A stretch of 8,964 nucleotides of DNA, from assembly GCA_041623895.1 (NCBI GenBank), contig JBFJVZ010000336.1:1-8964 (forward strand). The letters are read 5' to 3'. Positions 6,901 through 8,964 of the stretch are shown here, piece by piece. The DNA comes from JBFJVZ01 sp041623895. GTDB lineage: Bacteria > Planctomycetota > Planctomycetia > Pirellulales > Pirellulaceae. A program made the translations under genes and the position numbers. The notes under the pieces were generated by a model. The model did no database searches and was not told the DNA's origin. It saw only the letters and a program-made list of their open reading frames with translations. How positions within the stretch are numbered: position 1 is the first letter of the stretch; every line of letters starts with the position of its first letter.

Positions 6901-8964
6901 GAAGATGTGTTCGCGGGGCAGAAGCCGCAAGTCTTTGAAACGTGCTGGGTCGCCGCCTGGTCGGCAACGGGAATGATCTTGACCGGCTGGATGGGGTGGA
7001 AACATCGCGACGTTGTGGCTGCTAGTTTGTCCGCCGTTCTAGCTCCTGCGGCGGTGTTTCTGGTGATGCCATTGATGGTCGTTGATTCGCCAACGAGTTG
7101 GCTCCAGTGGTCGGCGATTGCGTCAGGCGCGTGGGCGTTGGCGGCTGGATGGTGTTTCCGCGGACAACCTGCCACGAGTGAGCCCGCTAGAAATGGGTCG
7201 CTGGTATTTGTGGCGGTCATTGGTGTCGCTTGTGCGGCGCTGATGATTGTGCACGTTTTGCTTCCCAAGCCTTATCTGGCCGTGTTTGGCAGTTGGGGCG
7301 GCTTGATCGTCTCGCTACTGGCTACGGCAATGATCCTGACCAGTCATCAGAAATTCGTGCCCAAGCAACCGTTTCTTGCGCCGCTTGCGATCACGCTTTT
7401 GTCCGGTCAGGCAACGGGCCTGGTGGTCGACCTGGGATGGATTCGCAACGAGATGACACTGTTGGCATCGATCTGGCTGGTTGCTGCCGCGGCGTCGCTG
7501 GTTTTCTTCGCACGAAGCGTCCTGTCCCGGAAAGCTACCTTACCCGTCATCCATTTTTGGCATGTGGCGATCATGTCGATTGCGGTGTGTCTGCTGTGCG
7601 TGACCGCCGCGACAACGACAAGCTACCTGGTGTTAGGACTGATCGGCTGTCTTGTCGGTGGCCTCTTGATCACAGCCGTCGCATGGTCGCGACCGCAAGT
7701 GCGTGAGGACTTGAGGTCACCGTGGTTATGGGCGGAGGTGTATGCAGCGCGGTTGCTAGGTTGGTTTGTGCTGTTTGTTGGGGCCTACTTTGCTTCCCAG
7801 ATAACGGATCTTGCCCTCGGGCACTGGGATACATGGAGTGCAATCGTGACCTGGATCGGAATTTGGGTCCTCTGGTGGCGAGTCTCCTGCCCGGACACCA
7901 TCACGACTGGTAGTCGCGAGCCCGCGTTGCCGCTGGCTCAAGGAGTACTTCCAGATAGCGAGGCCACGTCGCTGGTTGCTGCTGGGTTGCTGGTTGAACT
8001 GTTATTGGTTGTCAATGCGGCGGAACACTTGCCGTCGCTGGCTTCCAGCGACCCGCTGTTGTGGTTGCGGGCCTCGGTAGCTGGATTGATTGGTGTTACA
8101 TGTTTGCTTCGTGGTTCGCGTAAGAATGCGGTAGAAACCAGTTTGCTGGCGGCATTGTCAGCCATCACTCTGATCGCGGTATGTGTCGGCCTTGAGCGCG
8201 GTGCGGATTGGCATCAACGAATCATGATTGCTAGTTTGGTTGCATCGACCACGATCGCGATTCTGGTCTACATGTCGCGGACGATATTGCCAATCATCAA
8301 CCAACTGGCTGCCAGTTGGATGGCATTGATTCGCCAATCGCTTGTACGCGACGCGGACTCAGTACGAGCCTTGCCTTTAGCGCCGGACCGATTTGGGCTG
8401 GCAATGTGGCGTTTGAGTTTGATTGCCTCCAGCGTGATTTCGGTCACCCTGGCAGTGTTGTTGGTGACGCTGGATACCGATCCGAGTGTTCCCTTGGCAA
8501 TTGGTGCGATTGCCTTGATTTCGGTTTCGGTTGCCGAGTTATCTGAGCAGACTGGGCAAATCAAAATGCGGTACGCGACGGTCGTGTTGGGTTTTCTGGC
8601 GACCGCGATGTGGGCCAGCGTGAATGTCGGCACCACGCCATTCCCGGTATTGACAGTTGCGATGCAGTGGCTGGTGGGCTGGGTTTTGACAGCCGCAGTC
8701 GTCGGCTTGGTCGTGCCCAAGCTATTTGGAGCCGCATTTGCAGATCGCTGGCAGCCCGCCTTGCGATTTGGTGTGATTTTGGCTGGTGCGCTGGCTGCCG
8801 GCTCGATGGTCTTGATGTTTGCTTCCGAAACCTGGATTCGTTTGGAAGCCGATATCGATCTGGTTTCGCGAACCCGCGTCTACTTCGTTGCCACAACGTT
8901 GGCCGTCTTGAGCGTTGTCGCCACGTTGCTTGGCATTCTTAGCGGCCCTGGACTTGGCTATCGC
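3970..8964 (+). CDS. Giant polytopic integral membrane protein of unknown function, cut by the right edge
   Basis: The frame is open for 1,665 codons to the window edge without a stop; the C-terminus is not seen. By eye there are about 45 or more hydrophobic segments of membrane-span length. Residues 3-24 form the first span. Residues 27-190 are soluble: a helical part at about 38-78, then a Pro/Ala/Glu-rich low-complexity linker with a perfect SPGAAVP duplication at 111-124. Near-continuous spans begin at WGELVAGMLIVICSIGLVIS (from residue 195), joined mostly by short loops. No catalytic motif, ATP-binding loop, transport signature or large soluble domain is visible after residue 195. The style recalls large planctomycete and actinobacterial membrane proteins with DUF2157, DUF2339 or SCO7613-C-like spans, but I cannot assign a family. 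Location is the inner membrane. Start choice is uncertain: ATG 3970 puts the first span at the N-terminus and has GAGAG 6 bases before it, but in-frame ATGs at 3859, 3916 and 3928 are also possible. High hydrophobicity makes other frames look open; they are shadows. Confidence 0.85.
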   Translation, partial: MLVYAFFLLLWLLTTMLGVWVVVRLMQVGPSQDEPPFDLAKDIRAASRVLNRLENQGLIDREQSQQWRNQLIALSRRDTQVSPNRLPAMTTDEDVIVAELVEDDTPSRVDSPGAAVPSPGAAVPSGIQPAESPITRPRQEEKDWLAGAQNQPQPAAESAAAPQFDQHLAATVKPEPSLSMSEVITSFLAAHNIRWGELVAGMLIVICSIGLVISLWNTLMETHRVVPSLIFLAANTAIFSAGLYTLSRWRLRDTSRAVLIIASLLVPLSVLAGLATAGTGSEAVSLNDPITVVSIVGIGGVYFCLLWLGSRALVGKRDAGAMLLSVGGPAAMLPLLPAAIRTFGASAAFLVAGGSFALTAALSWVVLQSHQTQRRVLGTATGRHRLLIMSVGSFAFSVLIANVAFTMPEHPHQLLRIAIAAIPGLIALSATGGTLSHSRRSPNLALTGTVISILAAAASFLVLPPALVGADWLWAWAGTLCGSALLAAWAFRQPQWLPIATLAAGLGLLMWSPVYLQGVTWQELPLWKRFVGGEAMLVALAVGGTSLLASRFLRRSDYRNPLQLAGFGWIAFSLLIATILSVSPLQWLGSVPAWVVTALLVAAATVSMLGAPTELVSKYSGWAAVPLWLSILRPVTLGLPLAAPRVWMMTTLAIAATLLLASVLARMKGITSFFLAGRPRTRPTIDYWLRLSAAMSIVAAVIAGIFVSHDWVDAATALAASTLLLWVVGLASQQVVWIQVAQITSLGAAVVVGWGRFRPSLLSLESWQTGIAPWGWAILLALVALIWLGVRELCLLVTGRTDNESWVSRFAIYRDNDASPAKLLEWPLTLAALLTILGVAVESFVALAAGVFDNAILTLEPTLGLPLLAVSGVSAAMMLARRQLPKTHQDHWGWAAVTGVVSVLVWSGSLLAIWLLEDPAERLVLGTTVIALACCGLDYWIRTNRQLADLVGQLFGSVVGASLIGVSSLVLLATGWWEDVFAGQKPQVFETCWVAAWSATGMILTGWMGWKHRDVVAASLSAVLAPAAVFLVMPLMVVDSPTSWLQWSAIASGAWALAAGWCFRGQPATSEPARNGSLVFVAVIGVACAALMIVHVLLPKPYLAVFGSWGGLIVSLLATAMILTSHQKFVPKQPFLAPLAITLLSGQATGLVVDLGWIRNEMTLLASIWLVAAAASLVFFARSVLSRKATLPVIHFWHVAIMSIAVCLLCVTAATTTSYLVLGLIGCLVGGLLITAVAWSRPQVREDLRSPWLWAEVYAARLLGWFVLFVGAYFASQITDLALGHWDTWSAIVTWIGIWVLWWRVSCPDTITTGSREPALPLAQGVLPDSEATSLVAAGLLVELLLVVNAAEHLPSLASSDPLLWLRASVAGLIGVTCLLRGSRKNAVETSLLAALSAITLIAVCVGLERGADWHQRIMIASLVASTTIAILVYMSRTILPIINQLAASWMALIRQSLVRDADSVRALPLAPDRFGLAMWRLSLIASSVISVTLAVLLVTLDTDPSVPLAIGAIALISVSVAELSEQTGQIKMRYATVVLGFLATAMWASVNVGTTPFPVLTVAMQWLVGWVLTAAVVGLVVPKLFGAAFADRWQPALRFGVILAGALAAGSMVLMFASETWIRLEADIDLVSRTRVYFVATTLAVLSVVATLLGILSGPGLGYR
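4300..4341 (+). repeat. Perfect 21-bp tandem duplication inside the giant membrane protein gene
   Basis: Two identical 21-bp units (4300-4320 and 4321-4341) sit in frame and encode SPGAAVP twice (residues 111-124), in the Pro/Ala-rich linker between the N-terminal helical module and the second membrane span. Identity at the nucleotide level points to a recent slippage or duplication event. The linker is probably disordered and tolerant of length change. Confidence 0.9.

Noticed and set aside
6431..6967. Leftward 178-codon open frame opposite the giant membrane protein gene
   Set aside because: Its Pro/Arg/Ser-rich composition is what the complement of a hydrophobic Leu/Ala/Val-rich gene produces. 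The same applies to those at 6783-7268 and 8268-8720.

Overview
The window looks like a stretch of chromosome from a planctomycete, probably a Rhodopirellula-type member of the Pirellulaceae. This is inferred from moderate-to-high GC, heavy use of TTG for leucine, loosely packed genes in mixed orientation, weak or absent Shine-Dalgarno sites at several genes, and the style of a very large multi-span membrane protein. No marker gene settles the taxonomy.

Layout from left to right: (1) a leftward gene, cut by the left edge, for a membrane-anchored DNase I-like nuclease; (2) a divergent intergenic region of about 250 bp with a dense set of inverted and direct repeats and a possible promoter; (3) a rightward phytanoyl-CoA dioxygenase-family oxygenase gene; (4) a rightward metF for 5,10-methylenetetrahydrofolate reductase; (5) a leftward gene for a secreted TraB/PrgY/TIKI-like protein, whose stop codon directly abuts the metF stop; (6) a divergent region of 325 bp with ambiguous start sites and a small hairpin; (7) a rightward gene that stays open for 1,665 codons to the right edge and encodes a giant polytopic membrane protein with roughly 45 or more hydrophobic spans.

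The genes do not form an obvious pathway or operon. MetF is a housekeeping enzyme of one-carbon and methionine metabolism. The oxygenase reads in the same direction, 112 bp ahead of the preferred metF start, but no functional link is visible. Three of the five products (nuclease, TraB-like protein and giant protein) are predicted to be membrane-anchored, exported or integral to the membrane. No mobile element, CRISPR array, tRNA or rRNA was seen. The least explained items are the giant membrane protein, its short helical N-terminal module, and the repeat-rich intergenic element at about 640-750.
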